From JADLHS01 sp036274115 (GTDB lineage: Bacteria > Verrucomicrobiota > Verrucomicrobiia > Limisphaerales > JADLHS01), in contig DASUGI010000078.1 of assembly GCA_036274115.1 (NCBI GenBank), positions 1-64,000 on the forward strand: a stretch of 64,000 bases of DNA. The letters run 5' to 3'. Shown here piece by piece: positions 16,518 to 26,227 of this stretch (position 1 is its first letter; each line of letters begins with the position of its first letter). Below the pieces are notes generated by a model. It made no database searches. It was not told the origin of the DNA and saw nothing but the letters and a program-made list of their open reading frames with translations. The translations under genes and the position numbers were made by a program.

Positions 16518-18305
16518 ATGAGTCGTTTAACCACTTTGCTCGCCGCGCTGCTCCTCGCAGTGTCGCTCAGCGTTCGCGCGCAGAGTTCGGAGGAGCAATA
16601 CGTCCGCATCTACAATCTGATTCAGCAGGCCGATGCGTTGAACGGCAATGGCCAATTCACCCAAGCCCTTCCCAAATATCTCGAAGCGCAATCGGCGCTC
16701 CAGCGCATCCAGAAGTTCAATCCCACCTGGAATCCCAAGGTCGTCAGTTACCGGCTCAGCTACATCGCCGAGAAAATTGAAGCGGGTCCGAGCACGGCGT
16801 CGTCCCCTGCGCCTGTAAAGAAAGCCCTTCCTCCGTCAAACGCTCCAGCTGCTACTGCAGCCGCAAGTGTAAAGCCTGAAGATGCACCAACTCCCGCTCC
16901 ACCATCCCTCAACCCCGATGTCGCAGATTTGCAAAATACGATAGCTCGATTGCAGGCGGACAAGGCCCTGCTCGAAGCGAAACTAAAGGAGGCTCTCGCG
17001 ACCCAACCCGCCGCCGCCGACCCACGAGAGCTGGCGAAAGCACAGGACAGAATTCAATCCCTGCTTAAGGAAAACACTCTTCTTAAAACCAGCCTCGACG
17101 CGGAGAAGGCCAAACCCGGGAACGCCGCGGATGCGAAGCAGATTGAGGAATTGAAGAACCTGCTGGCTCAAGCCAACGAGAAACTGACCAACCAGTCCGC
17201 GCGCGCTAACGTGTTGTTGGCGGAACAACAGGAGTTGCAGAGACGCCTCGATGCGGCGATCAGTCAATCCACCACGGAGAAAGCCACTTTGCAGGAACGC
17301 ATCAACCAACTCACGATCAGTGCCGCCGCCGCTGAGGCCCTTCGCGAAGAGAATGCCATATTGAAGCAACAATTGACCCAAAGCAAAGCCGCCGTTCCCA
17401 CCGCGGATGAAACGAAACGTGCGACTGAGGCAGAAGCCCGCATTGCCGCACTCCAATCGGATGCCCAGGTTCTGCGCCTCGAAAAGCAGGCGCTTGAAAC
17501 TCGCCTCACGAAGTCCGTTGCCTCCGCCTCGACTAACAGTGCCAGCAAGGAACTCGTCGCCAAAGTCGATCAACTCACCAAAGAGGTGACCGGCTTGCGT
17601 GCCCAAGTGGAGGTGTTTGAAGCGCGTGCTGTTCCTTACTCCCCCGAAGAACTCGCGTTATTTCAAACCGAAAGTTCCAAAGCCATTGCCTACACCCCCG
17701 ACCCAAAACGAAAAGTCGCCCGAACCTTATCCGCAAGCAGCGCCGCTCTCGCCGCTGAAGCGCAGCGTAACTTTGCCGCCAGGGATTACGCCAAGGCAGA
17801 GCAGCACTATCTCGACATTCTGCGCCAGGAGGAGGGTAATACGACCGCGCTCGCGAATCTGGCGACCATTCAGATGGAGGCCGGGAAACTGGATGCGGCC
17901 GAAAAGAGTATCCAACAAGCGTTGGCAGCGGAGCCGAACGACGGCTACAACCTCGCCACGCTCGGCAAGATTAAGTACCAGGCAGAAAAGTACGATGAAG
18001 CTCTTGAGGCGCTGAGCCGCGCCGCCAAAGCGATTCCGCAGAACGCCGAGATTCAAAACTATCTGGGCGTCACGCTAAGCCAGAAAGGCCTGCGCGGTCC
18101 GGCGGAAACAGCGTTGCGCAAAGCCATCCAGATCGATTCCACCTATGGCAGCGCGCACAACAATCTGGCGGTGATTTACGCCACGCAAACACCGCCGTTA
18201 ATTGAACTCGCGCGGTGGCATTACCAGAAAGCGCTGGCCGCCGGTCATCCCAAAAACGAGGAATTGGAAAAGCTGTTCAGCAAAAAGGAATCAGCCGCAA
18301 AATGA
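16518..18305 (+). CDS. Secreted coiled-coil and TPR protein
   Basis: The ATG at 16518 is preferred over a GTG two codons upstream. After a signal peptide (residues 4-21, ending in VRAQ) come a short helical region, an Ala/Pro-rich linker (about 90-130) and a long Ala/Glu/Lys/Gln-rich coiled coil (about 135-375). Four or five TPR repeats follow (about 410-575), including AEAQRNFAARDYAKAEQHYL and ALANLATIQMEAGKLDAAEK. It is probably a periplasmic scaffold or assembly protein. Its gene begins a plus-strand run through yjbQ, an FG-GAP gene and a GH13 gene, with gaps of 30-50 bases. The region 16415-16517 must hold divergent promoters towards the HNH gene. Confidence 0.8.
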   Translation: MSRLTTLLAALLLAVSLSVRAQSSEEQYVRIYNLIQQADALNGNGQFTQALPKYLEAQSALQRIQKFNPTWNPKVVSYRLSYIAEKIEAGPSTASSPAPVKKALPPSNAPAATAAASVKPEDAPTPAPPSLNPDVADLQNTIARLQADKALLEAKLKEALATQPAAADPRELAKAQDRIQSLLKENTLLKTSLDAEKAKPGNAADAKQIEELKNLLAQANEKLTNQSARANVLLAEQQELQRRLDAAISQSTTEKATLQERINQLTISAAAAEALREENAILKQQLTQSKAAVPTADETKRATEAEARIAALQSDAQVLRLEKQALETRLTKSVASASTNSASKELVAKVDQLTKEVTGLRAQVEVFEARAVPYSPEELALFQTESSKAIAYTPDPKRKVARTLSASSAALAAEAQRNFAARDYAKAEQHYLDILRQEEGNTTALANLATIQMEAGKLDAAEKSIQQALAAEPNDGYNLATLGKIKYQAEKYDEALEALSRAAKAIPQNAEIQNYLGVTLSQKGLRGPAETALRKAIQIDSTYGSAHNNLAVIYATQTPPLIELARWHYQKALAAGHPKNEELEKLFSKKESAAK

Positions 18306-18354
18306 TTCGCGCTGAACAAACTGAACTGGTTCGTTTTGGTATCCGCAGCTGACG

Positions 18355-18777
18355 ATGCTCCGACAATCCTTCCATGAGTTGACCATCAGCACTCGCGGGC
18401 GCGGGCTTTACGACTTCACTGACGAAGTAGAATCGTGGATTGCCGCAAACAAGTTTACTGATGGCCTGATTACGCTTCACCTGCGTCATACGTCGGCTTC
18501 ATTGCTCATCCAGGAGAATGCGGACCCGGATGTGCGGGGTGACCTCGAACGCTTTTTCAAACGGCTCGTCCCGGACGGAGATTCCCTCTTCATTCATACC
18601 TGCGAAGGGGACGACGACATGCCGGCACATGTTCGCACGGCGCTGACGACCGTAAATCTTGGCATTCCGTTGCGCGGTGGGCGACTGGTCCTGGGCACCT
18701 GGCAGGGAATCTATCTCTGGGAACACCGTAAAGCACCGCATTCGCGCCGGGTCGTGGCACACTTCGTCGGTGAATAA
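18355..18777 (+). CDS. yjbQ: YjbQ family protein (UPF0047)
   Basis: The 140-residue protein has the length and all blocks of the YjbQ/UPF0047 family: ITLHLRHTSASLLIQENAD, DLERFFKRLVPD, DDMPAHVRTALT, and IYLWEHRKAPHSRRVVAHF. The conserved His, Glu and Asp residues in these blocks are thought to bind a metal. The family has been linked to a secondary thiamine-phosphate synthase activity, but its main physiological role is unsettled. The gene lies between the TPR gene (49 bases upstream) and the FG-GAP gene (30 bases downstream). Confidence 0.93.
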   Translation: MLRQSFHELTISTRGRGLYDFTDEVESWIAANKFTDGLITLHLRHTSASLLIQENADPDVRGDLERFFKRLVPDGDSLFIHTCEGDDDMPAHVRTALTTVNLGIPLRGGRLVLGTWQGIYLWEHRKAPHSRRVVAHFVGE

Positions 18778-18807
18778 TTCTCGCCAACTCCGGTTGCCAA
18801 TGGCACG

Positions 18808-21135
18808 TTGCGCGCGCTGATGAATACGTTGAATGTCTTTTCTCGCGTTGCCGGGACAGTGCTTTTTTCTGTTTTGATTTCCAGTCAGGCCGAGAACGCC
18901 ACGAATCGTTTTGGGTTCACCGGCCCCGAGATTTTCCCCATCGACAGCCAAATCGGTTTGCTCCATGCCGCGGACATTGATGGCGACGGTTTGAAGGACC
19001 TGGTGCTCGTCAACAATTCGCGCTCGAAAATCAACTTGCTCTACAACCGTACCGGCAAGACGAATGCTCCCGCCAAATCGAGCACGAAACGAGAATTGAA
19101 CGAGCTTCCCCCGGACGCGCGCTTCCAGGTGGACTCGATTCCCTCGGAGAAGCGCATCAGCGGCATGGTGGTTACGGACTTGAACGGGGATGAACGCCCG
19201 GACATCGCTTACTACGGTGAACCCAAAGAGTTGATCGTCATTTACAACCAGGGCAGCAACACCTGGAGCGCGCCGAAACGGTGGGCGATTGAGGATGGCC
19301 AATTGAGTCAAAACGCTCTCACGTCGGGCGATCTCAATGGGGATGGGCGGCCCGACCTGGTCTTGTTGGCGGAAAATCACGCCTATCTCATCACTCAAAA
19401 TGCCGAGCACACGCTGGGCGAAGCCGAAAAAATTCCGCTCTCCAGCCTCGTCCGCTCCGTGCAGGTGATCGACATCGACGGCGACAGTCGGAAAGATCTG
19501 TTATTCGTGAACTTCGACAGTCCGACTCCGTTCCGTTTCCGGCTGCAACAGCCCGATGGGCAACTGGGTCCGGAAATCTATTTCAAGCTGCCGCCGATTC
19601 ATTCCTATTGGGGCGACCAGCTTGAGGGAGGCCATCAAACTTACCTCGCCTCGGTGACCGCAAATTCGGGACGCGCCCAAATCTCTCAATTCAAGCGCAC
19701 GCAAGCGGAAGCCCTCTCCGAAGATTTCAAGCAAGGACAATTCCAGGTCCTCGCACTCGGCCGGACGGATAAATCCAAACGCGGCTTGCGATGGGCCGAC
19801 GTGAATAACGATGGTCGCACCGACCTGCTGGTAGCCGAACCCGAGCGGGGACAAATCTCCCTGTATCTGCAAAAAGCCGATGGCTCGTTGGCATCACCAA
19901 AGGCCTTTCCAACTCTTGCCGGCGTCAGCGAAATTGCGGTGGCGGACTGGGATGGCGATGGTCGGCCGGAAATCTTTCTGTTGAGTTCCGATGAAAGGCA
20001 AGTCGGGGTCACGCGCTTTGATGACAAGGAACGGCTCGCGTTTCCCGAATTAATCCCACTCGAGGGCCGGCCGCTCTCACTGGCCGTCGGCGCGCTGGAG
20101 CCAAAAGCCAAACCCACGCTCGCCGTGGTAGTGCTCGATGCCAACGACCGTCGGTTGCTCGTCACTCGCACCGCCGACGGCAAGACCAAGACGCAAAAGT
20201 TAAGCGAGAGTTTTAAGTCCAACCCGGCAACGCTACTGTTTCACGATTTGGACCAGGATGGGCTTAACGATTTAATTGCCCTGGTGCCGTATGAAAAGGT
20301 GAAAGTGCTGCTGCAGGTCGCCGGCAAGGACTTCAATGAGCAAGACATCGCCCCGCCCGGAGGCGTGGTCGAACAACCCTGGTTGAGCGTGGCCGACGTC
20401 GATGGCGATGGGAAGCCCGAGTTACTGATGACTCAGAAAAATTTCATTCGCGCCGTCGTCCTGAAGTCGGATACGGAATCGCTCAAGACTGACAAGCCGA
20501 GCTGGGTTTTTCACGTCAAGGAGCAGATTAACGGTGCCGCCAGCAATTCCCGGCTCATCGGCGCGGCTGCGGTTCCCCGCGGCACAAACGCCGTCCCCGC
20601 CCTTTTCTTACTCGACGCGGAGCGCAAGGCGCTGACCCTTTGCGTGCGTGACCCGGCAGGGGTGTGGCAGGTCGAACGCAACGTGACGTTACCCGTCACC
20701 GAGTTCAACAGCCTGCAAGCGGTCGCCTGGGGCGGCCAAGCGGCAAACAGTGTGGCGTTTCTGGGTCTCAATGCGATCGCGTGGATGCCGCTCTCGGGTG
20801 ACATCTGGGAATTTACGACGCTTGACGGCTACGAAACTCCAATTAAAGACGGTTATCTGAATGACGTGGTTTCCGGCGACCTCGATAATGATGGCCGCAA
20901 AGACCTCGTGTTTATGGAAACCTCGAGAAACCATCTCGACCTGGTGATTTTCGACCAGAACCACAAGTTGGTTCCGGGAGACCGCTGGCAGGTGTTCGAG
21001 CAGAAGACATTTCGCGGCCGGGGTGGTGAAGCGCCAGAACCGCGCGAAGCCGTCGTCGCCGACCTCACCGGCGATGGCAGGAATGATCTCGCTGTCGTCG
21101 TGCATGATCGCATCCTGCTTTACCCGCAGGAATAA
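18808..21135 (+). CDS. Secreted FG-GAP/VCBS beta-propeller protein
   Basis: The 775-residue protein starts at 18808 or, more naturally for its signal peptide, at the ATG at 18820 (MNTLNVFSRV...). About ten calcium-binding loops of the DxDGDxxxD kind are spaced through the chain, such as DIDGDGLKD, DLNGDGRPD, DVNNDGRTD, DWDGDGRPE, DLDQDGLND, DVDGDGKPE, DLDNDGRKD and DLTGDGRND. This implies one or two FG-GAP propellers, as in integrin-like binding proteins. No catalytic motif was found. The GH13 gene begins 43 bases downstream, so the propeller might bind a polysaccharide, but that is inference from position only. Confidence 0.82.
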   Translation: MRALMNTLNVFSRVAGTVLFSVLISSQAENATNRFGFTGPEIFPIDSQIGLLHAADIDGDGLKDLVLVNNSRSKINLLYNRTGKTNAPAKSSTKRELNELPPDARFQVDSIPSEKRISGMVVTDLNGDERPDIAYYGEPKELIVIYNQGSNTWSAPKRWAIEDGQLSQNALTSGDLNGDGRPDLVLLAENHAYLITQNAEHTLGEAEKIPLSSLVRSVQVIDIDGDSRKDLLFVNFDSPTPFRFRLQQPDGQLGPEIYFKLPPIHSYWGDQLEGGHQTYLASVTANSGRAQISQFKRTQAEALSEDFKQGQFQVLALGRTDKSKRGLRWADVNNDGRTDLLVAEPERGQISLYLQKADGSLASPKAFPTLAGVSEIAVADWDGDGRPEIFLLSSDERQVGVTRFDDKERLAFPELIPLEGRPLSLAVGALEPKAKPTLAVVVLDANDRRLLVTRTADGKTKTQKLSESFKSNPATLLFHDLDQDGLNDLIALVPYEKVKVLLQVAGKDFNEQDIAPPGGVVEQPWLSVADVDGDGKPELLMTQKNFIRAVVLKSDTESLKTDKPSWVFHVKEQINGAASNSRLIGAAAVPRGTNAVPALFLLDAERKALTLCVRDPAGVWQVERNVTLPVTEFNSLQAVAWGGQAANSVAFLGLNAIAWMPLSGDIWEFTTLDGYETPIKDGYLNDVVSGDLDNDGRKDLVFMETSRNHLDLVIFDQNHKLVPGDRWQVFEQKTFRGRGGEAPEPREAVVADLTGDGRNDLAVVVHDRILLYPQE

Positions 21136-21178
21136 ATCGCGGTTGCAATTTTTCCATGGCTGAAGAATCTGTAGCGCG

Positions 21179-22450
21179 ATGATTTTGTACAATTTGTTTC
21201 CGTTGCTGGCCGGACCGTTTGCCCAATGGGATCAGCACTTCGCGCGAGCGAAGGAGATGGGATTTGATTGGGTTTACCTCAACCCCATCCAAAAGCTCGG
21301 CGTCTCGCGGAGCCTCTACTCAATCGAAGATTATTTTCAGATCAATTCCGCTTTCGCCAATCCCGGGGACCATCGAACGCTGTTCGACCAGGCGCGGGAC
21401 ATGATTCGTCAAGGCAAGCAGCGCGGCCTCAAAGTGATGACGGACCTGGTCATCAATCATTGCGCCTACGATTCTCCCCTGACCCGCGAGCATCCGAATT
21501 GGTTTCTGCGAGAGCCGAACGGACGCATTGCCAATGCCTCCTGCCAACACGGCAGTGAACGCGTGGTATGGGCCGACCTTGCTCAATTCGATCACGAACG
21601 GTCCACCGACAAAGAAGGCCTGTTCCAGTATTGCGTGCGGGTGGTCGAACACCTGCTGGCACTTGGTTTCGAGGGTTTCCGGTGTGACGCGGCTTACATG
21701 GTGCCGCAGGGCTTCTGGCAACGGTTGATCCGGGATGTAAAGTCGCGCCATCCGGAAGCGTGTTTTGTGGCGGAAACCCTGGGCTGTTCTCCCGATCAGA
21801 CTCGGGACACCGCGCGCGCCGGATTCGATTACGTGTTCAACAGTTCCAAATGGTGGGACATGCACGGCTGGTGGTTGATCGAGCAATACAACTTGATTCG
21901 CGAAACGGCGCCTTCCATCAGTTTTCCAGAGAGCCATGATACCCCGCGTCTGGCTGAAGAAACCAACGGCAATCTCGATGCCCTGAAACAACGTTACCTG
22001 CTTTCGGCGCTGTTCTCAGCCGGAGTCATGATGCCGATGGGGTTTGAGTACGCTTTTCGCAAGCCATTGCACGTCGTGAATACCACACCCAACGATTGGC
22101 AAGTCAATGGCACTGATCTTCGCCCTTTCATCACGAGGGTCAACGACATCAAGCGCCGCTATCCGGTATTCCGCGATGAAAGCCTGGTCAACGTATTCCC
22201 CTGCAACAACCCGAACGTCCTGTTGATGTGGAAAGCCTCGACGAAGCACAAGGGTGAAGCCTTGTTGATCCTCAACAAGGATCCAGAGCGGCATCAGGAT
22301 TTTTACACCGACACCTTTCGCCATTTCGTTCAAGCCGGCGCTCCGCTCCAGGATGTTTCGCCCGAGTTTCGACTGGAGTACATCCACGAGCCATTTCACT
22401 ACTCATTGCGGCCGGGCCAGGGGATTGTGCTGGTCACCCAACGGGACTGA
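21179..22450 (+). CDS. Alpha-amylase family (GH13) enzyme
   Basis: The 423-residue protein has no signal peptide and so acts in the cytoplasm. GH13 conserved regions are clear: DLVINHCA (region I), GFRCDAAYM with the nucleophile Asp170 (region II), FVAETLG with the acid/base Glu199 (region III), and FPESHDTPR with Asp254 (region IV). The N-terminal YNLFPLLAG and WVYLNPIQ segments and the short C-terminal domain recall the GH13 maltosyltransferase/GlgE-like group more than secreted amylases, but a hydrolase or transferase cannot be distinguished. Its gene faces glgA and a GH57 gene, forming an alpha-glucan locus. A small PEP-CTERM gene lies between them. Confidence 0.88.
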   Translation: MILYNLFPLLAGPFAQWDQHFARAKEMGFDWVYLNPIQKLGVSRSLYSIEDYFQINSAFANPGDHRTLFDQARDMIRQGKQRGLKVMTDLVINHCAYDSPLTREHPNWFLREPNGRIANASCQHGSERVVWADLAQFDHERSTDKEGLFQYCVRVVEHLLALGFEGFRCDAAYMVPQGFWQRLIRDVKSRHPEACFVAETLGCSPDQTRDTARAGFDYVFNSSKWWDMHGWWLIEQYNLIRETAPSISFPESHDTPRLAEETNGNLDALKQRYLLSALFSAGVMMPMGFEYAFRKPLHVVNTTPNDWQVNGTDLRPFITRVNDIKRRYPVFRDESLVNVFPCNNPNVLLMWKASTKHKGEALLILNKDPERHQDFYTDTFRHFVQAGAPLQDVSPEFRLEYIHEPFHYSLRPGQGIVLVTQRD

Positions 22451-22457
22451 AGACCAA

Positions 22458-22491
22458 ACAAAAAAGGCCGCGCAACCTTGATTGCGCGGCC
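22458..22491 (-). terminator. Rho-independent terminator of the PEP-CTERM gene
   Basis: A 10-bp perfect GC-rich stem (GGCCGCGCAA, 22466-22475, pairing with 22482-22491) with a 6-nt loop lies between convergent genes. On the minus strand it is followed by TTTTTTG, a good U-tract, so it terminates the gene at 22506-23201. On the plus strand no T-run follows. Confidence 0.85.
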
Positions 22492-22505
22492 ATCAATAAT
22501 CGTCG

Positions 22506-23201
22506 TTAATCGCGACGGCGGCGGAGGATTACGGCTCCAAGCCCCGCCAAAGCGAACAGTGAGAGCGAGGAAGGCTCAGGTACGATGGTAACCTCAATGT
22601 GATACCCAAATTGGTTGGGGTTGTCCGAGAAGCCGTACAAACCTTCGGGCGTCGCGGAAGATTTGATATAGAAAGTATCAGGGCTCGTCCCCACCGTCGG
22701 ATTGCTAAACGCGACGATTCCGTTGCGCGTGCTGGTCCCTGACGTCATCGTAAACTGCTGCGTGATGAATATGTTTTGAGGAACATTAATATTCAACGCG
22801 CTGATGTCATACGAGTCAGTTAAGTAGAATCCCGCCGGCAACGGATCGCCGGAGTAATCCAGGTTGAGAGTGGCGGTTCCCAACAAAGGCAGATTGCTTA
22901 AAAGCCCGCCAGCGTAGGGAGTGGTATTGTCATAGAACTTAATCACCATCGTTCCGGCGAGAATCGAACCAGTATTTCCAGCGCTCGTGGAATTGAAGAG
23001 TGAAAAACCAACCGTGCTTAGCTTTCCGCCCTGGGTCATGTTTAACGCATCGCCAAAGATCGGATTATTCGCCATGGGTTCGGAGTAGCCCGCGGTAGCG
23101 GTCGTATCCAGGTTTTCGTAAGCTACAAATTGAGCTTCAGCAGCTACGGCCAGGAACGCGCTCGAAATGAGAGCCAGGGGGAGTTTGATGGCAGGAATCA
23201 T
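22506..23201 (-). CDS. PEP-CTERM sorting-domain protein
   Basis: The ATG at 23201 is chosen because it starts a signal peptide (MIPAIKLPLALISSAFLAVA) with cleavage near AEA-QF; the frame extends 31 codons further upstream without signal character. The mature region is Thr/Ser/Asn-rich and beta-structured. The C-terminus has the complete tripartite PEP-CTERM signal: VPEPSS, a hydrophobic segment (LFALAGLGAVIL) and RRRRD. Such proteins are thought to be processed by an exosortase and displayed at the surface or in matrix. The body resembles choice-of-anchor beta-sandwich proteins. No exosortase gene is in the window. Confidence 0.88.
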   Translation of the reverse strand: MIPAIKLPLALISSAFLAVAAEAQFVAYENLDTTATAGYSEPMANNPIFGDALNMTQGGKLSTVGFSLFNSTSAGNTGSILAGTMVIKFYDNTTPYAGGLLSNLPLLGTATLNLDYSGDPLPAGFYLTDSYDISALNINVPQNIFITQQFTMTSGTSTRNGIVAFSNPTVGTSPDTFYIKSSATPEGLYGFSDNPNQFGYHIEVTIVPEPSSLSLFALAGLGAVILRRRRD

Positions 23202-23317
23202 AAATAGTACGGCAGTTTTTAGTTGCAGGAACAACTGGGAGCGAACTTCTGAATTCGCGAGCCCCTTATAGGTTAACGGGCCATTCGAAGTCAAGGGAAT
23301 ACTCGCTGCTCACGGAG

Positions 23318-23338
23318 TCAAACGCGCGCTTCCGCGCA
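23318..23338 (-). terminator. Possible weak terminator after glgA
   Basis: A 5-bp GCGCG/CGCGC stem with a 4-nt loop (23324-23337) lies between glgA and the PEP-CTERM gene. On the minus strand only GTTT follows, so termination would be weak at best. Confidence 0.25.
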
Positions 23339-23380
23339 CAAACACGTCCCGCTTAGAGCCATGGCGCTCGTGCACTGCCG

Positions 23381-24853
23381 CTATTTTGCGCGAATATAAT
23401 CATAAACGTTTACATAATCGCGACCCGGACAATTCCATGAGTAGTCGCAACGCATACCATTTTCCATCAGTTGGCGGAAGTAGTGCGGATAGGTATACCA
23501 CATTCCTATGGCGCGCTGCAGGGCCGAATCGATTCCCGCTTCATTGAAATCGTTGAACGTATAGCCGTTCCGTTCGTGATAGGGCTGGTCCGCATAATCC
23601 GCGTCAAACACCGTATCCGCCAACCCGCCCGTGGCGCGCACCACTGGAACCGTGCCATAACGCAGGCCGATCATTTGCGTGAGACCACACGGCTCGAAAA
23701 GGCTGGGCACGATAATCAGGTCCGCGCCCGCGTAAATAAGATGCGCGAGATCCTCGTTAAAGCCGATCTCGAGGTGACAGTCCGGACTATCATTATGATA
23801 GTGCTTCAACCCCCGAAATTGCGCGGCAATGCGCTCATCCGTCGCCGTGCCCAGCAGCACAAACTGGCAGCCATTCCCGAGACAATAATGCGAAGCGTGA
23901 GCGACGAGAGACAAACCCTTCTGGTAATCCAGCCGGCCCACAAAGCAAACGATCGGTTTGTAAGCGTCGCGCAACCAGAAGCGCTGGCGTAATGCGGCCT
24001 TGTTCGCGTACTTCTCGTCGAGGCAGCCCGCGTGGTAATTGCGGGGAATGTGCCAGTCGATTTCCGGATTCCACACTTCGTAATCAAGCCCATTCAAAAT
24101 TCCGCCCAGTTTGTTCTGGTGGATGTGGAGGGTATGGCCGAGGCCGTAGTTTTGGGATGAATAGAGTATCTCTCCGCGATAGCGTGGCGATACCGTGGTT
24201 ACGAAGTTGGAGTACACGATGCCGCCTTTCATCAGGTTGAGGGCCCCGGAATTGAAATTGTCCTGCAGGCGGTCCTGATGGAAAAAATACTCGTGGCGGT
24301 GGAGGCCGGTGGCCCGCAGGATGTGCTCGCGAGTGATGCCCTGATGCTGGAGGTTGTGCAACGTGTAGCAGGCGCGCGGATGCGTGATGCCCAGGTATTG
24401 ATACATTTCGTAAAGCAGCACCGGCACCAATCCCGTTTGCCAATCGTGGCAATGAATGACTTCCGGGTGCTTTCCCGTCTTCAGCATGAACTCCAGCGCC
24501 GCCCGGCAGAAGAAGGCGAAACGCTGGTCATCATCGGCCTGACCGTAGAAGGTACGGCGATTGAAAAAGTTGTTGTCGGAATGCGGATCGATAAAAAAGC
24601 ACTTCCGACCATGAACAAACCCAAAAAGGACCGTCGTATGAATGACCCGTTCATACCACGGCACCCACAAATCCTGATACACCACGTGCAGATTATGAAT
24701 CTGGTCGTAGCGGAGGCAATCGTATTTCGGAAGGATGATTTCAACCGCGTGCCCGCGAATCTCCAATTCGCGGCTCAACCCGAACACCACGTCGCCCAAT
24801 CCCCCGACCTTTGCGACCGGGGCGCATTCGGAGGCGACTTGGACGACGTACAT
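23381..24853 (-). CDS. glgA: Glycogen synthase (GT5)
   Basis: The 490-residue protein matches bacterial GlgA in length and motifs. The N-terminal VASECAPVAKVGGLGDV holds the ADP-glucose-binding Lys15-x-Gly-Gly-Leu; ICHDWQTG-type HCHDWQTG, CYTLHNLQHQG and NLMKGGIVYSNFVTTVSP follow in the first Rossmann domain. The second domain has CFVGRLDYQKG, and VPSLFEPCGLTQMIGLRYGTVPVVRATGGLADTV supplies the E-x7-E-type nucleotide-binding region. It elongates alpha-1,4-glucan from a sugar nucleotide, most likely ADP-glucose. It lies 73 bases downstream of the GH57 gene on the same strand. Confidence 0.95.
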   Translation of the reverse strand: MYVVQVASECAPVAKVGGLGDVVFGLSRELEIRGHAVEIILPKYDCLRYDQIHNLHVVYQDLWVPWYERVIHTTVLFGFVHGRKCFFIDPHSDNNFFNRRTFYGQADDDQRFAFFCRAALEFMLKTGKHPEVIHCHDWQTGLVPVLLYEMYQYLGITHPRACYTLHNLQHQGITREHILRATGLHRHEYFFHQDRLQDNFNSGALNLMKGGIVYSNFVTTVSPRYRGEILYSSQNYGLGHTLHIHQNKLGGILNGLDYEVWNPEIDWHIPRNYHAGCLDEKYANKAALRQRFWLRDAYKPIVCFVGRLDYQKGLSLVAHASHYCLGNGCQFVLLGTATDERIAAQFRGLKHYHNDSPDCHLEIGFNEDLAHLIYAGADLIIVPSLFEPCGLTQMIGLRYGTVPVVRATGGLADTVFDADYADQPYHERNGYTFNDFNEAGIDSALQRAIGMWYTYPHYFRQLMENGMRCDYSWNCPGRDYVNVYDYIRAK

Positions 24854-24926
24854 GAATCAAATCCCAGGGTGGCACTTCAAGGATCGAACCCATGCAAGTC
24901 TGAAACCCGGGTGAGTGCGGATGATG

Positions 24927-26144
24927 TCATTTCGATTGCGCTTTTGAATTTCCCGGCAGCCTGGACTTCGCCAGATCGAGCAGATGATACGCTTGCTCCA
25001 CATCATCGAAGGAGCGATGCACCCAGCGGCTGCCCCAATAGAAATTACAGCTCGTCTCCGCGGTCAGCAGGTGATCGTAAGCACGCACAACGAGGGCGCG
25101 GACTTCGTCCGCATTCGCAACCCGGTCCTTTTGTTCGTCAAACCATTGCTTCACCTGCCAATAGTAGGCACTGGCGTTCTTCAGTTCATCAAAGCCCTTT
25201 TTCTGAAGCAGCGAGCCCGTCCACTGTGTAAAGTCGCCGCCCCAGTGATGCTCGGTGTTCCATGCGCCCCGATGAACTTCGATCTCTTCGGTCGGCGGAT
25301 AGCGCCGAAGATACTCACTGATGTGAATCGGCGTGAACCCCAGCGTGCCGGCACGGTAGCGGTCCAGAATCGGTTTGTAGAAAAATCCCCAGAAACCGGA
25401 CTCAACCTGAGTGGCGCGAAACCAGCCGCCGTTCTCTCCATCGGTCCAGGTGGTAACCAACGCCGGGAAGTTGCAGTGTTTGGTGCGCTCGTATACTTCG
25501 TGTTGAAACCAACCGGGATCGAGCCCCGACAGTTGCGCGTTGGAGAGTTCACGGTCACGGGGCACCACCACGATCTCCGCCCCGCCGTAACGCGCCAGGT
25601 AAGGGCGGTAACGCAACTCCTCCCACCTCATCTCGCGCCTGGGCTTGAGGTACATCGAATCCACCAGGACGTATTTGAAGCCGTGCCGGGCGAGCATGGG
25701 AATCATTTCCATACAGAAACCCATTTCCGGGGGCCAAAAGCCGTTGAAGGTGTCGCGGCCCAGAAGATGGCGACCCAGCCCTTTCCACCAATCCGTTTGG
25801 GCATCCCAATCGGCCGGCGGAATGAGCGGATAAACCGGGTGATACAATCCACTGCCCACAAACTCAATATTCGAGCATCGGTAGCGGTGGATGAAGTCGG
25901 CGATATCCACCACGTCCCCGAAGGTTTCGCGAATGCCAGGATCTTCCAGTTGTTTGAGCAACGTCCCGGAGAAACTCATGTGCAACCGCGCCACATCCCA
26001 GTATTGATCGAGCATTCGCGTGACGCGGTCGTAGCACCACAGGATCTGCCGGGCTTCCCAGCGTTCGCCTGAATTGTGGAGGGCCACCAGGTTTCCCAGT
26101 GGCTGATGCATGTGGAGACCGAGCGCGTGAAAGACTTCAGGCAT
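24927..26144 (-). CDS. Glycoside hydrolase family 57 enzyme
   Basis: The 405-residue protein has the five GH57 motifs: HMHQP (residues 11-15), a GSGLYHP segment, FWPPEMGF with the nucleophile candidate Glu140, TWTDGENGGW with the acid/base candidate Asp235, and a C-terminal helical region with tryptophans. No signal peptide is present. GH57 members act as alpha-amylases, 4-alpha-glucanotransferases, amylopullulanases or glycogen-branching enzymes. Its position next to glgA and opposite a GH13 gene favours an intracellular glycogen role. No GH13-type glgB is in the window, so branching is a reasonable but untested possibility. Confidence 0.88.
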   Translation of the reverse strand: MPEVFHALGLHMHQPLGNLVALHNSGERWEARQILWCYDRVTRMLDQYWDVARLHMSFSGTLLKQLEDPGIRETFGDVVDIADFIHRYRCSNIEFVGSGLYHPVYPLIPPADWDAQTDWWKGLGRHLLGRDTFNGFWPPEMGFCMEMIPMLARHGFKYVLVDSMYLKPRREMRWEELRYRPYLARYGGAEIVVVPRDRELSNAQLSGLDPGWFQHEVYERTKHCNFPALVTTWTDGENGGWFRATQVESGFWGFFYKPILDRYRAGTLGFTPIHISEYLRRYPPTEEIEVHRGAWNTEHHWGGDFTQWTGSLLQKKGFDELKNASAYYWQVKQWFDEQKDRVANADEVRALVVRAYDHLLTAETSCNFYWGSRWVHRSFDDVEQAYHLLDLAKSRLPGNSKAQSK

Positions 26145-26227
26145 AACATTGCTCCGATATTGGGTGCCAAATGCTTGAGGCAGTCTAAGCCCTCCGTCGC
26201 AAATGGGAAACGTTTTTGCGGGAATGG

